Origin: Clostridium sp. CF012
GTDB lineage: Bacteria > Bacillota > Clostridia > Clostridiales > Clostridiaceae
NCBI RefSeq assembly: GCF_018861755.1
Contig: NZ_JAHLEF010000017.1
Span: forward strand, 1 to 64,000
Direction: 5' to 3'
DNA length: 64,000 nucleotides
In this document: positions 8,348 to 18,530 of the stretch, piece by piece
How positions within the stretch are numbered: position 1 is the stretch's first letter
How the letters are laid out: every line of letters begins with the position of its first letter
The notes under the pieces: model-generated
Seen by the model: the letters and a program-made list of their open reading frames with translations, nothing else
Told to the model about the DNA's origin: nothing
Database searches by the model: none
Made by a program: the position numbers and the translations under genes

Positions 8348-9571
8348 TTAGAAGTTAAGCTTTATCTTTCTTACTGTTTCTACTGTTATCTTACCATTTT
8401 TTATTACATATAGTCTGTCTGGAATATCAATTATGGCTTCATTAACAACTTTTGTATCCAAAAGAACTAAGTCTGCATTTTTACCTACTTCAATACCATA
8501 GTGCTTTAATCCTAAAGCTTTTGCTGGATTGCATGTTATCATTGGTAAAACAGTTGGTAAATCATCCGCACCACCTAAATGTGATACGGGTATTGCAAGC
8601 ATGGCTATTTGCATTAAATCTCCATTCCCATAAGGGGTGAAGGCGTTTCTTATATTATTTGTTGCTAAGCACACGTTAACTCCACCGTCACGCAATGCTC
8701 TAATTGGAGTAACGGCACGTCTTACATTATATTCATCCTTTCTTCCTCCAAGATGAAGATCTGTAGCCGGTAAGCTCATAACATTTATTTTAGCTCTATT
8801 CATAAGTTCAATAATCGGGTTAAGTTTCTCTTTTGGTAAAGCTCCTAAGCTTGTAAGATGTCCTACTGATACCCTTCCTTCAAAGCCTTCCTTTATAGTC
8901 TTTTCACAAACATACTCTATAGTTATTCCATCTGCATTATCATTAAAATCCTGATGAAGATCAATAGGTTTATTATACCTTTTAGCAATTTCAAAAACTA
9001 AATCTATATGCTCTTTTACTGGAAAATCATTGTATGGAATTCCACCTACAACATCTGCACCCATATCCATAGCCTTATACATCATTGCTTCAGTTCCAGG
9101 TACTTTGAATATTCCCTCTTGAGGGAATGCTACTACCTGTATATCGATGAAATGCTTAAATTCATTTTTAAGCTTCATAACTGTCTCAAATCCAGTAAAT
9201 CCTTGCGATGGATCGAATTCCGAATGAGTTCTAATATGAGTAGTACCATTTTTTATAAGCATCATGAGAGCTTTTTTTGCTCTTTCCTCTACATCTTCTT
9301 TTGTAAAAGTTGGCTTAAGCTTTCCTGTAACTTCTATAGCTTCCAATAAGGTACCGGATTTATTTGGAAGTCTATCTGCAATTAATGCTTTGTCTAGATG
9401 AATATGACTCTCTACAAGTCCAGGTATTAAAACCCTACCTTCTCCATCTATCTCCCTCGCAGCACTTCCTTCAATACTGGCTTCAATAGCAACTATTTTA
9501 CCATTCTTTATAGCTACATCCCTTAAATCTTTCTGGTCTTTAATTCTAACCTTTCTCAAAATAATGTCCAT
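8348..9571 (-). CDS. CodA-like amidohydrolase (cytosine deaminase family)
   Basis: A 407-residue metal-dependent hydrolase of the cytosine-deaminase branch of the amidohydrolase superfamily. It shows His56 and His58 (VESHIHLDKA), IQVVAFPQEGI, His206 (LHQDFND) and His238 (VGHLTS), in the order seen in CodA. The catalytic metal Asp of CodA (in the HDD motif) aligns with Asn305 in LATNNIRNAFTPYGNGD, and the CodA Glu region HCDE is HQDF here. True cytosine deamination is therefore doubtful, and the substrate is likely another cyclic amide, amidine or ureide. It is the last gene of the AllFG-AllH-carbamate kinase operon, 35 bp after a transporter, and probably feeds or drains that pathway. Confidence 0.82.
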   Translation of the reverse strand: MDIILRKVRIKDQKDLRDVAIKNGKIVAIEASIEGSAAREIDGEGRVLIPGLVESHIHLDKALIADRLPNKSGTLLEAIEVTGKLKPTFTKEDVEERAKKALMMLIKNGTTHIRTHSEFDPSQGFTGFETVMKLKNEFKHFIDIQVVAFPQEGIFKVPGTEAMMYKAMDMGADVVGGIPYNDFPVKEHIDLVFEIAKRYNKPIDLHQDFNDNADGITIEYVCEKTIKEGFEGRVSVGHLTSLGALPKEKLNPIIELMNRAKINVMSLPATDLHLGGRKDEYNVRRAVTPIRALRDGGVNVCLATNNIRNAFTPYGNGDLMQIAMLAIPVSHLGGADDLPTVLPMITCNPAKALGLKHYGIEVGKNADLVLLDTKVVNEAIIDIPDRLYVIKNGKITVETVRKIKLNF

Positions 9572-9606
9572 TAATATACCTCCTTTATTTAAAATAATCT
9601 AAGTTT

Positions 9607-10968
9607 CTAAAATATGAATGAAAGAACTAATAATAATACCAAGCATCCTAAAACCCACTTTGAATTACCTTTAACTACATCAATAACTGGTATTTGAAAT
9701 CCTGAAGAAAGGGCCTGCATAGTTATGTTAACAAAGCTCATTTGACTACCAAGTCCTACTCCCATTGCAACAAAGCCCAAAGAAATTGGTGAGAATCCAA
9801 GTGATACAGCTATTGGTAATACAAGTGTTAATACTGATCCTACATAAGCACCTGCTGGAACTCCTACTAGGAAACCTGCAAGCACTGCAGTAGGAACCAC
9901 AAGTGTTGCTGGTGCTAGTTTAGCTACACTAACTATAGATGCAAAAGCTCCAGTTGCTCCAATGATATTTATAAATGCTAAGAAGATACCAACACTAAAT
10001 AACCTGACTAATATATAGCTTGATCCATCAACCATTGAGTTAACAGATTGATTTAGGTTCAATTTAGTACATAAGAAAATCAATGTAACCGTTACTATTG
10101 TGTAAACTAATGGTGAAACTAATGCGAACCCAACTAAAGTGTTTACTAAAGGTCCAAAAATAACTGCAGATAATAAGAATATTGCAGGTATTGTATTTTT
10201 GAATAATTGTTTGCTGTTCATATCCTTAAATTCTTCACTCTCTTCATCTTTGAATAAAGCGTTTCTCCTCTTAGTTCCGTAGAAAGCAATTATTATTGCT
10301 ATTACTACAAATGCTATCCAAAAAATTCTCATCTGAGAAACGTAGTCACCAACAGCAATATTCCCAAGCTTAGATACTATGCCTGATTCTAGTGAAGCCG
10401 GTGATGTTGTAAATGATACTGCTGCAGCTATTGCCATCCCTGCTACTAACTCAGGTATTACTCCTACCGCTGCAAAAGCCAACGGTGCTATAACCATTGC
10501 ACTTCCTCCACCTATTCCTGACATATAAGTGGCTGCTGCTTGTAATATTACTATAAAAGCTACGAAGAATTCAACTCTTCCTTTAATTCCACGTCTAACT
10601 AGCGTAAGAGCTGAGGTATAACCACCAGATTTAAAAACTGCCATAGCTAGTGCTGAGTTTATTATAGGTACTGTTATATTTAACATAAATGGAATTGACT
10701 TTAATAGGAAATCGTTAGCTTGTACAAGACCAATACCTCCTATTATCATTGCCATTACTCCACCAACCAAACCGGCTACAAGCATATCAACTTTCTTAAA
10801 AAGCAATATTAATATAATAATAAGCGGTATTATTGTAAGTAATGCCTGTATTCCTTGTGGTGTTTTAACCACTTTTGTTGCTTCTGCAGCAAATACTTGT
10901 GCGCTACTAAATAAAAGCATAACCATAAATGCTAAAGAACTTGCCCATATTTTTTTCTTCTTATTCAT
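9607..10968 (-). CDS. Multi-spanning membrane transporter, family uncertain
   Basis: About 453 residues from the ATG of MNKKKKIW, which has AGGAGG six bases upstream; a longer in-frame reading exists but is unsupported. A signal-anchor-like first helix is followed by about ten hydrophobic helices. It has Gly- and Ser-rich loops such as YMSGIGGGSAM and FTTSPASLESG. These features suggest the ion-transporter superfamily of organic-anion carriers (citrate, DcuC or gluconate-like), but I cannot assign the family. It lies between the DAACS symporter and the amidohydrolase in one operon, so uptake of the operon substrate or export of a product such as oxamate is plausible. Confidence 0.7.
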   Translation of the reverse strand: MNKKKKIWASSLAFMVMLLFSSAQVFAAEATKVVKTPQGIQALLTIIPLIIILILLFKKVDMLVAGLVGGVMAMIIGGIGLVQANDFLLKSIPFMLNITVPIINSALAMAVFKSGGYTSALTLVRRGIKGRVEFFVAFIVILQAAATYMSGIGGGSAMVIAPLAFAAVGVIPELVAGMAIAAAVSFTTSPASLESGIVSKLGNIAVGDYVSQMRIFWIAFVVIAIIIAFYGTKRRNALFKDEESEEFKDMNSKQLFKNTIPAIFLLSAVIFGPLVNTLVGFALVSPLVYTIVTVTLIFLCTKLNLNQSVNSMVDGSSYILVRLFSVGIFLAFINIIGATGAFASIVSVAKLAPATLVVPTAVLAGFLVGVPAGAYVGSVLTLVLPIAVSLGFSPISLGFVAMGVGLGSQMSFVNITMQALSSGFQIPVIDVVKGNSKWVLGCLVLLLVLSFIF

Positions 10969-11015
10969 AAAAATCCTCCTACAAAACTTATTTTTGTATA
11001 TATGTTTACAAATCA

Positions 11016-12236
11016 TTATTTGTACACAGTGTAATCTATTTCATTTTGCCCCTTAGCAATAATTAGTGCTGTAAATGTATCTGAATCTACGTTTAGAATT
11101 GTTCGAAGCATTCCTACGAACCATTCAACCCCCGCGAATAATGCGATGGCCTCTATCGGCAGACCCATTTGTGGCACGATTATTGCAAGAGACACAAGAC
11201 CCCCACCTGGAACTACTGCATTTGCCAATGATACTAGAGTTGCCAAGGCTGCAATATATAAATATTGTCCACCTGAATATCTAACACCGTAAATTTGTGC
11301 TATAGTTACGATTGTAAATGCCATGTGCATACCCGATCCGTTGCTATTAAGTGTCATACCGAGAGGCAATACAAGCTTTGTGACTCTCTCACTTATGCCA
11401 AGCTTTTCTCTAGCGTCTTTCATCTCAGTAGGTAGAGTTACAGCTGATGATGTTGTGGCTAGCGCCATTAATGACATTTGCATCATTCCCTTTATTAGCT
11501 TTGTGATCTCAATCTTGCAGTATATTGACACAATAACAAAAGAGATTATAAGGTATATAAATGTTCCAAGTGCGTAAGTAGCAAGGTACTTCGAAAGTGG
11601 TAGTATTACTCCTACTCCAACCTTTCCAATTGTGGAGGCTATTAGTGAAAATATACCGATTGGTGCAATTTTCATTATGTTTGAAATCATCCTTAAAATT
11701 ATTTTGTTAAACTCTATGATGACTCCAAGTAGCTTGATGTTTTCATTTTCCATTCTCACATAGCTTAATGCCACCCCAAATAGGATAGCAAATATTATAA
11801 CTTGGGCGATGGCTCCATCAGCCATAGACTTTATAACATTTGTGGAGAAAAATCCAAGCACTGTATCTGATATTGAACCCATATAACTTGAGTCAATTTT
11901 TACTCCTGAAGTTAAAGACTTTAGATTTATTCCAACACCTGGCTTTAACATTATCGCTATAAATATTCCAAATGAGGCGGCTATAAAAGAGGAGCCTAAA
12001 AATATAAGGATAATTTTCACTCCTTGCTTTCCTAGTTCCTTAGGATTGAGACTTCCAATCGCTTCAATTATTTGCCCCATTACAAGTAGTATTATGGACA
12101 TTTGAATTAGCCTTAGGAAAATATCGCCCAATAATTTAATACCCTCAATTTTTCCTTCTGCCAGTGTTCCAACTATAACTCCCAGTACCATAGCAATCAT
12201 TATTTGAACAGTCATATTTACTTTTTTAAATTTCAT
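11016..12236 (-). CDS. Dicarboxylate/amino acid:cation symporter (DAACS family)
   Basis: A 406-residue protein of the glutamate/aspartate/dicarboxylate:Na+ or H+ symporter family, close to the family's usual length of about 420. It has the serine-rich re-entrant loop ATTSSAVTLP, the motif LPLGMTLNSNGSGMHMAF, and a second re-entrant region PGGGLVSLAIIV. These form the substrate and cation sites. The second motif reads NSNGSG where many members have NMDGT, so selectivity may differ. It follows carbamate kinase by 70 bp and precedes a second transporter by 47 bp. Substrate is probably a small carboxylate related to the carbamoyl pathway. Confidence 0.85.
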   Translation of the reverse strand: MKFKKVNMTVQIMIAMVLGVIVGTLAEGKIEGIKLLGDIFLRLIQMSIILLVMGQIIEAIGSLNPKELGKQGVKIILIFLGSSFIAASFGIFIAIMLKPGVGINLKSLTSGVKIDSSYMGSISDTVLGFFSTNVIKSMADGAIAQVIIFAILFGVALSYVRMENENIKLLGVIIEFNKIILRMISNIMKIAPIGIFSLIASTIGKVGVGVILPLSKYLATYALGTFIYLIISFVIVSIYCKIEITKLIKGMMQMSLMALATTSSAVTLPTEMKDAREKLGISERVTKLVLPLGMTLNSNGSGMHMAFTIVTIAQIYGVRYSGGQYLYIAALATLVSLANAVVPGGGLVSLAIIVPQMGLPIEAIALFAGVEWFVGMLRTILNVDSDTFTALIIAKGQNEIDYTVYK

Positions 12237-12306
12237 AATTACTTTCTCCTTATAAGAGTGTACTTTATAATTATAAATACCTTTAGACTGTAGCTTTTGA
12301 ATTTAC

Positions 12307-13248
12307 TTAATCTCTAGTTATAACAGTTCCCGCACCTTCGTCAATTTCACCTAATTTTTCAAGGGATGTGATAATTGCAACTCCTGACTTTGACCTCTCA
12401 ACAAATGCAATGGCAGCCTCGATTTTTGGAAGCATGCTGCCATTTGCAAATTGTTCCTCAGTAATATATTTTCTTAATTCACTTACAGTTACCTTTGTAA
12501 GCTTTTCTTGATTTGACTTGTTGAAATTTATATATACATTATCCACGCCAGTTAGAATTATTAGTTCATCTGCTTCAACTAGCTCTGCAAGTTTTTGAGA
12601 TGCTAGATCCTTATCAATTACTGCCTCAACACCCTCATATCCTTTTTCAGTTAATATAACGGGAACTCCGCCGCCGCCGCATGAAATTGTAATGATATCA
12701 TTTTCAATTAGTTTTATAACAGCGTCGCATTCAATAATTCCTAGGGGCTTAGGAGATGCAACTACCTTTCTATATCCACGTCCTGAATCTTCTTTATATA
12801 TGCAAGAATCCTTATCACTAGCAATTTCTGCTTCTTCTTTAGTCAAAAATGGACCGATTGGCTTAGCTGGATTTGAAAATGCAGCATCATTTGCATCTAC
12901 AGAAACTTGAGTAACAAGTGATACTACAGTCCTATTAATTCCATTTTCATAAAGCACCTTACTCATCTCACTTTGCAACCAATATCCGATACTACCTTGA
13001 GTCATTGCAACGCATGTATCAAGTGACATAGCAGGATTCTTAGGAGAATCTGCAGCCTGCTGTTGTAGAAGTAAATTTCCAACTTGTGGTCCATTACCGT
13101 GTGATATAATAAGCTCGTTTCCACCGGATGTAAGCCTTGCAAGTTTCTCGCAAGTAGACCTAATAGCAGCCTTTTGGGACTTTTCGGATGCATCGTCAGT
13201 TAAAATCGCATTTCCTCCAAGTGCTACTACAATTCTTTTATTCTTCAT
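12307..13248 (-). CDS. arcC: Carbamate kinase
   Basis: A 313-residue carbamate kinase of normal length. It converts carbamoyl phosphate and ADP to carbamate and ATP; the carbamate breaks down to NH3 and CO2. It shows the N-terminal [10 protein letters not shown], the substrate loop [20 protein letters not shown] and AEKLGE-like C-terminal motifs ([12 protein letters not shown]). A good AGGAG box precedes the ATG. There is no arginine deiminase or ornithine carbamoyltransferase nearby. With the AllFG-AllH proteins upstream in the same operon, it corresponds to the role of E. coli AllK: energy recovery from carbamoyl phosphate released by a carbamoyltransferase. Confidence 0.93.
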   Translation of the reverse strand: MKNKRIVVALGGNAILTDDASEKSQKAAIRSTCEKLARLTSGGNELIISHGNGPQVGNLLLQQQAADSPKNPAMSLDTCVAMTQGSIGYWLQSEMSKVLYENGINRTVVSLVTQVSVDANDAAFSNPAKPIGPFLTKEEAEIASDKDSCIYKEDSGRGYRKVVASPKPLGIIECDAVIKLIENDIITISCGGGGVPVILTEKGYEGVEAVIDKDLASQKLAELVEADELIILTGVDNVYINFNKSNQEKLTKVTVSELRKYITEEQFANGSMLPKIEAAIAFVERSKSGVAIITSLEKLGEIDEGAGTVITRD

Positions 13249-13277
13249 ATTACAACCTCTCCTTTTCTTTAGTGTTA

Positions 13278-14561
13278 TTAAATCGTTTGTACTTCTTTTT
13301 CTTTTGCAAAGCTAAATACTATTAAGCCAATTAATAATAATACTGCCGCTAGATAGAACCCAACCTTCATTGATCCCATTTTATCTGCAATCCACCCAGT
13401 AACGTAAGGTGCAAGGATCGAACCTGACATACCTATGAAGTTATATGCACTTAGTGTTGTTCCCAATGAGCGTTTTGGCGCATTCTTCATAACGAATGCT
13501 ACTAATATTGGGTCTAATGCTAATTTTCCTGTCAATCCATAAGCTATTAGTACTACTATTAATAATGTTTTATTTGTAACGAATGCTATTCCAACTACAG
13601 AAATCAATGCTAGTGGTACAAGAACGTATATGAATTTTTTTGTAACTTTATATTTATCTGATAAATATGCAAACATTATGGCACCTGGAATTGATGCCCA
13701 TGGAACTAATGAAGAAATAAATCCAACGCTAGTACCTGCAAATCCTCTTTCTACTCGAAGGAATTGAGGTAACCAAGTAATAATTACAAAGTTTGCATAA
13801 ATTGAACAGAAACATAAAATGAAACTGACTACCAAATTTCTATTAGTGAAAATTGATTTAAGTGAAACTTTTCCTTTTGCTACAACAACTTCTTTATTTA
13901 AGTCCTGTTCAATATTTTTTTCTACTTGATCTTCAGGCCTTATTACTTTTTCTTTTAATAGAACATAGAATAAAATACCTACTATAACTGTTGGTATAGC
14001 CATGATAAAGAATGGTTTGCTCCAGTGCTCTCCATTTTCAAGAACTAACTTACTAGATAGTAAAAATCCACCAGAGGTACCAAATGCCATACCACTGTTT
14101 ATGATTGCTGTTCCAAGTGTCAGCTTCTTAGTTGGAATGGACTCTGTTGCCATAGCATATGCCGGTCCATAGAAAGCACCTTCACCAATACCTGTCAAAA
14201 TTCTAAATATCAGAAATACGCCAAATGATACTGCTAAACCACTAAAATAAGTTGTAATACCAAATAGAATAAATCCTAGTGCTATTACTAGCTTTCTTCC
14301 AAATTTGTCCCCTATAATACCAAAAGGTATTTGTGTTACAGCATATGCCAAGAAGAATACGCTGCTTATTATTCCTAATTGTGCATTACTTAAACTGAAT
14401 TGCTTACCGATTTGTCCCATTACTGGATTTAAAATAGTTCTATCTGCATACATTACAATCCATCCAAGGAAACATAATGCTACAACCTTCCACCAATACT
14501 TTTCTGATACAGGCATTGCTTTGTATCTATCAATTAGTGTAGTTTTTTTTGCCCCTTCCAT
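13278..14561 (-). CDS. MFS transporter, anion:cation symporter-like
   Basis: A 427-residue major facilitator with 12 predicted helices. After helix 2 it has [10 protein letters not shown], matching the MFS loop motif, and the N-terminal [14 protein letters not shown] typical of the anion:cation symporter group (hexuronate, phthalate and other organic acids). The start follows AGGAGG. It overlaps the end of the upstream AllH gene by 32 bp and lies 29 bp before carbamate kinase, so it is in the same operon. It likely imports a small organic anion used by the pathway; the exact substrate cannot be read from sequence. Confidence 0.85.
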   Translation of the reverse strand: MEGAKKTTLIDRYKAMPVSEKYWWKVVALCFLGWIVMYADRTILNPVMGQIGKQFSLSNAQLGIISSVFFLAYAVTQIPFGIIGDKFGRKLVIALGFILFGITTYFSGLAVSFGVFLIFRILTGIGEGAFYGPAYAMATESIPTKKLTLGTAIINSGMAFGTSGGFLLSSKLVLENGEHWSKPFFIMAIPTVIVGILFYVLLKEKVIRPEDQVEKNIEQDLNKEVVVAKGKVSLKSIFTNRNLVVSFILCFCSIYANFVIITWLPQFLRVERGFAGTSVGFISSLVPWASIPGAIMFAYLSDKYKVTKKFIYVLVPLALISVVGIAFVTNKTLLIVVLIAYGLTGKLALDPILVAFVMKNAPKRSLGTTLSAYNFIGMSGSILAPYVTGWIADKMGSMKVGFYLAAVLLLIGLIVFSFAKEKEVQTI

Positions 14562-15420
14562 GATATACCTCCTCTTTACTTGTTAAAAATTTTAATCCTA
14601 ATAAAAATCCAAACAAAGCGTCGTTTCCTGAAGTATGACCAAATGATTGAACTTTCTCTATTGCTTCTTCTATGGCATCTATGGCATCAATGTCTATCAA
14701 CTTTACAAGTTGTACAAAATACTCACTTGCATATCCCTCTAATAAGGCCCTAAGATATGCCACACTTATCATAGTTGTTGTGGTTTTAGAAATTCCCAGT
14801 TCGAGAGCTTTTATCCATTTATCGGATTTATTAAATATCATAAGTGCAATGGTAAATCCTATAAGAATATCATCCCCGCTGGGTGTCAGTCCTTTACCTC
14901 TGCCAGAAAAAAATCTTATTATCTCAAAATTAATATTTAAGTCTGATTTATTAGAATTTAATAATAAATTTACATACTTGCGAGTTTTCTCATCTAACTC
15001 AATTCCAATAAGCCTGTGAAGTTTAATATTTTCTAAATAATTATACAGTTTGGTATTAGGCACTTGGCTAATACTACATTTTATTTTGGGAAGCTTTAAA
15101 TCTACTTCTTCTACGTCTTTATAATCAATACTTATTATTTCATAAATACTATAAAAAATTAACTTATCACCTTTGTTTACAACTATGTCATCAATCCTTG
15201 TAAAGTTGAGTATTTTCTTTAACTTTCCTTCTTGTATATTTAGTCCAAATGCAGATAGCGGTGTCCCGATACAACTGATATAAATTAAAGAATCATCAAA
15301 TTGTATATTAAGCCCATTATTAAATTTACTGTGTACTTTACCTAAACTATGATTTTTTAGATAGAGAGGCAATAAATTGCTCTTTACCTCTCCGTTTTTA
15401 TTAATCTCATCCCTACTCAA
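14530..15420 (-). CDS. allH: AllH-like DUF2877 subunit of carbamoyltransferase
   Basis: A 296-residue member of the DUF2877 family (E. coli AllH, formerly YlbF). It carries the typical FSGRGKGLTPSGDDILIGF motif and the C-terminal GHTSGNDALFGFLLG. In E. coli AllF, AllG and AllH together form oxamate carbamoyltransferase, which converts oxalurate and phosphate to oxamate and carbamoyl phosphate. Its TTG start overlaps the stop of the AllF-AllG fusion (TTGAGTAG), indicating translational coupling and a shared complex. The precise donor substrate in this organism is not shown by the sequence. Confidence 0.85.
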   Translation of the reverse strand: MSRDEINKNGEVKSNLLPLYLKNHSLGKVHSKFNNGLNIQFDDSLIYISCIGTPLSAFGLNIQEGKLKKILNFTRIDDIVVNKGDKLIFYSIYEIISIDYKDVEEVDLKLPKIKCSISQVPNTKLYNYLENIKLHRLIGIELDEKTRKYVNLLLNSNKSDLNINFEIIRFFSGRGKGLTPSGDDILIGFTIALMIFNKSDKWIKALELGISKTTTTMISVAYLRALLEGYASEYFVQLVKLIDIDAIDAIEEAIEKVQSFGHTSGNDALFGFLLGLKFLTSKEEVYHGRGKKNYTN

Positions 15421-18412
15421 CTTCTATCCCCAATTTTTTTGCGTATGCAATTATTGCTTTTTCAAAGCAAGCTAGTGGTGCACGAACTGTTCCAGCTCCT
15501 ACTTGTCCTACTCCTGGGTTTTTGTGTGCTATTCCCGTATTTATTAGTGGCGTAATGCCAGTAGCTACTACTTTTCTAGCATCGATTCCAAGACATGTTC
15601 CCTTGAAATCCCAAGTTGGAATGCTCCAGTTGGAATTGTTTGAAATACAGATTTCATTCATTTCGTTTGATACTTTTAACGCGTCATCAAATCCACCTGC
15701 ACCTATGAATCTTGTAACTCCAGGGGCTGCTATCATTGCCATTGCTCCCACACCCACTGTCTCTGTGATTGCACTGTCTCCAATGTCTGGATTTGCGTCT
15801 TCTGCTGAAAATCCTGTAAAGTATAGTCCATTTGGAGTATTAACTGGTGCCGTGAACCATTCGTCGCCCATTCCACTTATTCTTACTCCGAAATCACGTC
15901 CATTTCTAGTCATTGTTGTAACTACTGTTCCACTTGTAACTTTTCTTGCACAATCTACGATGGATTTACCTGTTGCCATCATTATGTTTAAGAAAAATTG
16001 ATCTGTATCTGCCAAGAATTTTATTACACTATATTTTTCCTTTTGGTCAATATCAAGTTCGACGATTAGCGGTGTAATTTCTTTTAGGAAGTTAAGTGTG
16101 GCAGCTATATTCCTTTGGTGGAATTCGTCACCCATAGTAATGGCCTTTGCGATTATTACGTTTATGTTCAATCCATCCTCTTTATTCTTTAGTGCTTTAG
16201 ATAATACTGGGCCTAATACATCTCTCATCCATTTTAATCTGTTTACAACTTCTTCAGAGAATGCTCCAAATCTAAGCACTTTTCCTATGCCTTCATTCAT
16301 TATGCAATATCCAATTGAACCGTCTAGTTTATTTTCCACTACTAAAACCGGCATATTACCTGATGTAATTCCTCCCATTGGGCCAACTGCCCCTACATGA
16401 TGGCATGGTGAGAATTTCACATCTCCGCTTTCTAGTAATGCTCGTGCGCTCTTTTCATCCTCTGCCCAGCCTTCGAATAATGTTGCTCCTATACATGAAC
16501 CCTGCATTGGACCTGTCATATCTTTGTATTCGATTGGTGGTCCTGCGTGAAGTAATACTTTGTCATTTAAGATTTCTATTACTGATTTTGCAGGTACTAC
16601 GTCAACTAGAAAAGGTTGTGAATTCTTCATCTTGTCAATTACTTCGCTATTGGATTTTTCTATCTCTTCAATCTTTGAAAGTTTATTTAATAGTTTTATA
16701 AGTTTTTTGTTACCGCCTGCTATTGGTTTCCAATCGTATTGCACTGTTTCTCCGCCGTAATCTACGATAGATTCTGTAAAACTTGAAAGTCCGATGTTTA
16801 TTATACGTGGTTTAGAATTTAAAAGATCCATCACACTCTCACTAGCTTTTGGTAGTGCTTTCTTTTCAATATTTGTTTTTACTACATATTTGTCAGCTTC
16901 TTTAAATTCTATTCCCTTTAATTTAAGTGCAAGTCTTACTGCTTTTGCGTTACTGCTTTCTACCAATACTCCGCATTCTTTTAGTGTTCTTAATGATTCT
17001 TCATAACTTTGCGGGTCATTTTCTGTACCACAGACAGTGGCTATGAAATACAGTTCTCGTCCATTTTCTTTTGCTGTTTGTATTGCCTCTTTGATTGCGC
17101 CAGATAATACACCTGCCATATCTGGATGTGAACCGTAACCTAATACGCAGTCTAAAAGTATTATTCCTGTGTTTTCGTCATCTGCATATTCTTTTATCCT
17201 TTTGATTCTAACTTCTGGATCGATCATTGGATGTGGCTTTCCTTGTGTGTATATGTCATCTCCCAAATCCATTACTTCGTACCCATTTGCATTAAGAATA
17301 TATCCCTCTTTTTTGATTAATCCACCAAGTTCCAATGCCTCAGAGATAAGCATTCCAGCTTCGGCAGCAAGGGTTCCCCCTGAGTAAAGTCCCTTTACTG
17401 TTTTATTTGCTGCTAGTGGAGTCTTTACTTCGTATTCTATTTCTTCTATATAATTTGGTTTTACAGGTCTATTATTTGCAAGGTCTACCGCAATCTTTGC
17501 AGTTTCTTCTAGAGTATGTGCCAAGTATACATCGCCCTCATGATGATCTGGCTTTTCCCCTAGGAATATAGCAACAACAGGTTTTGTTACACTGTGTAAT
17601 AACTCTACGATTTCATCTCTAACTTTTTTTGCTGGTGGTTTTGAAATTACTACAATTACATCTGTAGGATCGTGATATTCAAGTCCTAGTATGGCGTCTC
17701 TAACTGTTATGGCATTAACCTCTTCACTCAAATCACGCCCGCCCGTTCCTATAGCATGTACAACTCCACATCCCAGTCTATCAATAATTGTAGTAACTTC
17801 TTGTATACCAGTTCCAGAAGCTCCAACTATGCCGATATTTCCAGGTCTTACAACGTTTGTAAATGCTATAGGTATACTGGAAATAACGCCTGTACCACAG
17901 TCTGGCCCCATCAATAATAGTCCTTTTTCGTGTGCTTTCTTCTTAAGTCTAACTTCATCTTCTAATGAAACGTTATCAGTAAATGAAAATACATTTAACC
18001 CTCTGTCAAGAGCCTTTTCGATCTCATCAGCTGCGTATTCACCTGGTATTGAAAATAGCGCTAAATTTGCATCGGGCATCTCTTCTAATGCAGCGTCCAG
18101 GTTATTTACACTTTCAACGTTATTTTTCTTTTTCTTAACTGCTAGATCGTTTAGGAACTTGTCAGCTTCACTAAGAACATTTTCTACAACCATTTCATCT
18201 GACGTCTCAACTACAATTACCATATCATTCGGGGCTGCACCTTCAACTTCTGCTGTAATAAGCCCACTAGTTTTAAATATGTCTTTATTTGCTTCAGTAC
18301 CCATCATGATTGAACATTTTGTTACACCATGAAGAGTATTGATTAAATTAGTCAGTAGCATTAGATTAATAGAATCTTGATAACTATTTTTATTAATCAC
18401 TGTATATAACAT
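15413..18412 (-). CDS. fdrA: Fused AllF (FdrA)-AllG (YlbE, DUF1116) carbamoyltransferase subunit
   Basis: About 1000 residues. Residues 1-585 match FdrA/AllF: a Rossmann CoA-binding type fold and an acyl-CoA synthetase-like half, with MGPDCGTGVI, NIGIVGASGTG, GTGGRDLS and YSGGTLAAEA, ending in YDWKPIAGGNKKL. Residues 590-1001 match AllG/DUF1116, with LLHAGPP, TGPMQGSCIGA, CHHVGAVGPMGGITSG, ITMGDEFHQRN and NTGIAHKNPGVGQVGAGTVRAP. In E. coli these are two proteins of about 555 and 419 residues, so this is a fusion with intact halves. It is the first gene of the operon, and the start chosen is the ATG seven bases after AAAGGAGG. It is divergent from a PucR-type regulator. Confidence 0.92.
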   Translation of the reverse strand: MLYTVINKNSYQDSINLMLLTNLINTLHGVTKCSIMMGTEANKDIFKTSGLITAEVEGAAPNDMVIVVETSDEMVVENVLSEADKFLNDLAVKKKKNNVESVNNLDAALEEMPDANLALFSIPGEYAADEIEKALDRGLNVFSFTDNVSLEDEVRLKKKAHEKGLLLMGPDCGTGVISSIPIAFTNVVRPGNIGIVGASGTGIQEVTTIIDRLGCGVVHAIGTGGRDLSEEVNAITVRDAILGLEYHDPTDVIVVISKPPAKKVRDEIVELLHSVTKPVVAIFLGEKPDHHEGDVYLAHTLEETAKIAVDLANNRPVKPNYIEEIEYEVKTPLAANKTVKGLYSGGTLAAEAGMLISEALELGGLIKKEGYILNANGYEVMDLGDDIYTQGKPHPMIDPEVRIKRIKEYADDENTGIILLDCVLGYGSHPDMAGVLSGAIKEAIQTAKENGRELYFIATVCGTENDPQSYEESLRTLKECGVLVESSNAKAVRLALKLKGIEFKEADKYVVKTNIEKKALPKASESVMDLLNSKPRIINIGLSSFTESIVDYGGETVQYDWKPIAGGNKKLIKLLNKLSKIEEIEKSNSEVIDKMKNSQPFLVDVVPAKSVIEILNDKVLLHAGPPIEYKDMTGPMQGSCIGATLFEGWAEDEKSARALLESGDVKFSPCHHVGAVGPMGGITSGNMPVLVVENKLDGSIGYCIMNEGIGKVLRFGAFSEEVVNRLKWMRDVLGPVLSKALKNKEDGLNINVIIAKAITMGDEFHQRNIAATLNFLKEITPLIVELDIDQKEKYSVIKFLADTDQFFLNIMMATGKSIVDCARKVTSGTVVTTMTRNGRDFGVRISGMGDEWFTAPVNTPNGLYFTGFSAEDANPDIGDSAITETVGVGAMAMIAAPGVTRFIGAGGFDDALKVSNEMNEICISNNSNWSIPTWDFKGTCLGIDARKVVATGITPLINTGIAHKNPGVGQVGAGTVRAPLACFEKAIIAYAKKLGIEVE

Positions 18413-18530
18413 TTGCAATCCTCCTTTGTTGTGCTAATATGAATATATCATAGCTTGTATTGGTTTTCATCGGCATAAAGTTCTAGCTTATACGACATTT
18501 TTTATACCTAAAGGATAAAGGGGTGGTAAT
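18413..18530. promoter_or_regulatory. Divergent promoter region of the carbamoyl operon and its regulator
   Basis: A 118-bp AT-rich gap between the starts of the AllF-AllG gene (minus) and the PucR-type regulator (plus). It holds the AAAGGAGG box of the former and GGGGTGG of the latter. Both promoters and the regulator binding site must be here; I see no clear long palindrome. Confidence 0.55.

Noticed and set aside
17691-18332. Long plus-strand open frame opposite the AllF-AllG gene
   Set aside because: It is Ser/Pro/Thr-rich, has no ribosome binding site and lies wholly inside a clearly coding minus-strand gene. It is an antisense shadow.
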